Positions 62,265 through 64,000 of a stretch of 64,000 nucleotides of DNA are shown one piece after another (position 1 is the stretch's first letter; the number at the start of each line of letters is the position of its first letter). Source of the DNA: Myxococcales bacterium (GTDB taxonomy: Bacteria; Myxococcota_A; UBA9160; UBA4427). Location of the stretch: positions 62,001 to 126,000 of the forward strand of contig JADFNE010000004.1 of NCBI GenBank assembly GCA_022563535.1, read 5' to 3'. The translations under genes were made by a program, and so were the position numbers. The notes beneath the pieces are model-generated. The model saw nothing but the letters and a program-made list of their open reading frames with translations, made no database searches and was not told where the DNA came from.

Positions 62265-63017
62265 TCAGTTTCCTGTCCACGCGGGTTCGCGTTTTTCGAC
62301 GAACGCGCGCGGTCCTTCCTTTGCATCGTTGGATGCGAACACCTCGCGCAACGGCTGCTTCTGATGTTTCCAGAACTCCTCTTCCGTGCGCCCAAATGAA
62401 TCGACGATGAGCCGCTTCGAAGCCGCGACCCCGAGCGGAGCGTTCTGCGCAATGCGGGTCGCCAACTTGATCGCCTCGGCTGCCGCCTGGCCGGGTTCCG
62501 CAAGCCGAGCGACGAGACCGTATTCGTGGGCCTTCGCAGCGCTGATCGGATCTCCCGTCAACGCCATCTCCATCGCGACGCCATAAGGGACAACCCGGGG
62601 CAAGCGCATCAATGCACCACCCGCGGCAAAGAGTCCCACGCCCACTTCGGGAATACCGAACCGAACGTTGTTGGCCGCGACGAGCAGATCGCAACTCAAT
62701 GCGATCTCGAGTCCACCCGCCAGGGCAAAGCCCTCGATCGCGGCGATCAACGGCTTCTGTGCGCCGTTGCGCAAGAATTGGTCGAACCCCTTGGGCGGAC
62801 CTTCGCTGGCAAAGGCCTTGAGATCCATCCCCGACGAGAACCCGTTGCCGGCCCCGGTCAATACTCCCGCGCTGAGCCCGTTGTCCGAATCGAGTTCTTC
62901 GATCGCCGCGACCAATGCGCCGGCCAGCGCCGAGTTCACGGCGTTGCGTGCTTCAGGGCGATTGAGCGTGATCAGCAACACGCGATCGCGCCGTTCTACG
63001 AGGACTTCATCTGCCAT
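62265..63017 (-). CDS. Enoyl-CoA hydratase (crotonase family)
   Basis: A 250-residue crotonase: GNGFSSGMDLKAFA and IEGFALAGGLEIALSCDLLVA supply the oxyanion-hole strands, and GIPEVGVGLFAAGGALMRLPR includes one Glu of the hydratase pair (the other, next to AGGLE, is present too). It hydrates trans-2-enoyl-CoA. The gene is 15 bp downstream of the SDR gene on the same strand, so they are a beta-oxidation operon with the two acyl-CoA dehydrogenases. Confidence 0.92.
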   Translation of the reverse strand: MADEVLVERRDRVLLITLNRPEARNAVNSALAGALVAAIEELDSDNGLSAGVLTGAGNGFSSGMDLKAFASEGPPKGFDQFLRNGAQKPLIAAIEGFALAGGLEIALSCDLLVAANNVRFGIPEVGVGLFAAGGALMRLPRVVPYGVAMEMALTGDPISAAKAHEYGLVARLAEPGQAAAEAIKLATRIAQNAPLGVAASKRLIVDSFGRTEEEFWKHQKQPLREVFASNDAKEGPRAFVEKREPAWTGN

Positions 63018-63032
63018 GAATCGCTCCTTGAT

Positions 63033-63803
63033 TCATTTAGGGGGAAGGCGCACGCCACCGTCTGCACGCACGACTTCGCCGTTCATGTAGTCGTTGGTCA
63101 GAAGTTCCATCACCATCGAGGCGAGTTCGTCTGCAAATCCAAGTCGCTTGGGGAACAGAACGCTCTGGCCGAGCTTCGCCTTGAAGGCTTCGCTGGCTTC
63201 TCCCTGACCGTAAATCGGGGTATCGAACAGACCGGGGGCGATCGTGTTGACGCGCACGCCGATCGCCGACAGGTCCCGGGCGATGGGAAGCGTCATTCCG
63301 ACGACACCCCCCTTTGAAGCCGAGTAGGCACATTGTCCGATCTGGCCGTCGAAGGCCGCAACCGAAGCCATGTTGACGATGGCACCGCGTTGGCCCTGGT
63401 CGTCCAGCGGCTCCATCTTGGCCATCATCGCGGCTGCCAGTCGAATGCAATTGAACGTGCCGAGAAGATTTACCCGAATCACGAACTCGAAGGCTTCGTA
63501 GTTGAAGGGTTCACCCTTGCGATCAACCGTGCGCCCGGCATTGCCGATCCCGGCGCCGTTGACGAGTACGCGCAACGGCGCCAAACCCACTGCCGTCTCC
63601 ACGGCCACCTGAACCTGCTCTGCATTGGATACGTCGGCCTTGACGAATTCGCCGCTGAGATCGCTCGCGACTTGCTTGCCCTTCTCTTCGTTCATGTCGA
63701 GGATCACGCATTTTGCTCCAGCAGCTGCCAGTCTGCGGGCACATGCTTCACCGAGTCCAGAGCCACCACCGGTGATGAGAGCCGAGCCGTTCGAAACGTC
63801 CAT
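63033..63803 (-). CDS. SDR, 3-hydroxyacyl-CoA dehydrogenase type 2-like
   Basis: A 256-residue SDR: ITGGGSGLGEACA, an acidic residue after strand 2 (VILDMNEE, so NAD), LVNGAGIG in place of NNAG, and YSASKGGVVG. The long segment around VDRKGEPFNYEAF and the ending GVRLPPK match the HSD17B10-type 3-hydroxyacyl-CoA/hydroxysteroid dehydrogenases. It oxidises a 3-hydroxyacyl-CoA after the crotonase, or a hydroxysteroid. It is the first intact gene of the beta-oxidation run. Confidence 0.92.
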   Translation of the reverse strand: MDVSNGSALITGGGSGLGEACARRLAAAGAKCVILDMNEEKGKQVASDLSGEFVKADVSNAEQVQVAVETAVGLAPLRVLVNGAGIGNAGRTVDRKGEPFNYEAFEFVIRVNLLGTFNCIRLAAAMMAKMEPLDDQGQRGAIVNMASVAAFDGQIGQCAYSASKGGVVGMTLPIARDLSAIGVRVNTIAPGLFDTPIYGQGEASEAFKAKLGQSVLFPKRLGFADELASMVMELLTNDYMNGEVVRADGGVRLPPK

Positions 63804-63814
63804 CTTGCTACTCC

Positions 63815-64000
63815 CTAGTCTTCTAAAAACACCCGGCCCATATTTTCGCGCAGGCGGTTGAGTAATTGTGCGAGTTCGCGCCGTTCCTTGCGCGAGATCC
63901 CCGCGCGCAGTTCGGCTCGCAATTTTTCGTCGATCTTCAATACCTGGCGGACGACCTCACCCCCCGAAGGCGTGACCGCCACCAACCAGACGCGACGATC
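63815..64000 (-). CDS. MarR-family regulator, C-terminal part (5' end outside window)
   Basis: The reverse frame is open from the right edge to a TAG at 63815 (61 residues). It begins in the wing of the MarR winged helix (DRRVWLVAVTPSGGEVV) and carries the C-terminal dimer helix (ISRKERRELAQLLNRLRENM). The DNA-binding recognition helix lies outside the window. Placed 11 bp upstream of the SDR start, it is a likely regulator of the beta-oxidation operon, possibly as its first gene. Confidence 0.88.
   Translation of the reverse strand, partial: DRRVWLVAVTPSGGEVVRQVLKIDEKLRAELRAGISRKERRELAQLLNRLRENMGRVFLED

Overview
The window is high-GC, densely packed bacterial DNA with no rRNA or tRNA gene, CRISPR array or insertion sequence that I could find. 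The gene content suggests an aerobic, lipid-degrading member of the former Deltaproteobacteria (Myxococcota or Binatota-like). The grounds are a C-terminal Cys-Gly/membrane/Arg anchor of the myxobacterial kind, many acyl-CoA and F420-type oxidoreductase genes, a sulfotransferase, a PKS, and DUF1214 and SnoaL-like proteins. The lineage is an inference from content, not a phylogenetic result.

Left part (1-13.7 kb): a truncated polytopic membrane protein, a DEAD-box helicase, a family 2 glycosyltransferase, a SIMPL-domain protein, two methyltransferases (one broken by a frameshift), a membrane/TPR protein, a DUF1214 protein with its TetR-type regulator, a sulfotransferase and an SDR. At 14.0-21.7 kb a three-gene operon encodes a lipocalin-like protein, a 2138-residue type I PKS and an alpha/beta-hydrolase. 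The PKS keeps its KS, AT, ER and ACP signatures but has lost the catalytic residues of DH and KR.

Middle part (21.7-43 kb): an M19 dipeptidase, a PiT phosphate transporter with its DUF47 partner, a MASE3-type hybrid histidine kinase facing a CheY-like regulator, an acyl-CoA ligase, SDRs, a two-subunit MaoC hydratase, FeoA/FeoB, a quinone-oxidoreductase-type MDR, two Baeyer-Villiger-type flavin monooxygenases, an amidase and a crotonase. At 43.1-48.6 kb a large RHS/YD-repeat protein ends in a Cys-Gly, transmembrane, Arg-rich tail where a toxin would normally lie. It is followed directly by a rhomboid protease with extra domains. This is the most promising candidate for an undescribed surface-sorting pair.

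Right part (48.8-64 kb): a catabolic island with a PaaX-type regulator, a desaturase, three LLM (F420/FMN) oxidoreductases, an old-yellow-enzyme/iron-sulfur oxidoreductase, a ketosteroid-isomerase-fold protein, a flavoprotein carrying the Tyr-x-Ser signature of 3-ketosteroid delta4-(5alpha)-dehydrogenase, a pair of dissimilar acyl-CoA dehydrogenases, a crotonase, an SDR and the end of a MarR regulator. Together these fit oxidation and side-chain beta-oxidation of a steroid or other isoprenoid; the actual substrate cannot be read from sequence.

Genes are tightly packed: convergent neighbours often end within 0-40 bp of each other, and two convergent pairs share the palindrome TGATCA as their two stop codons.
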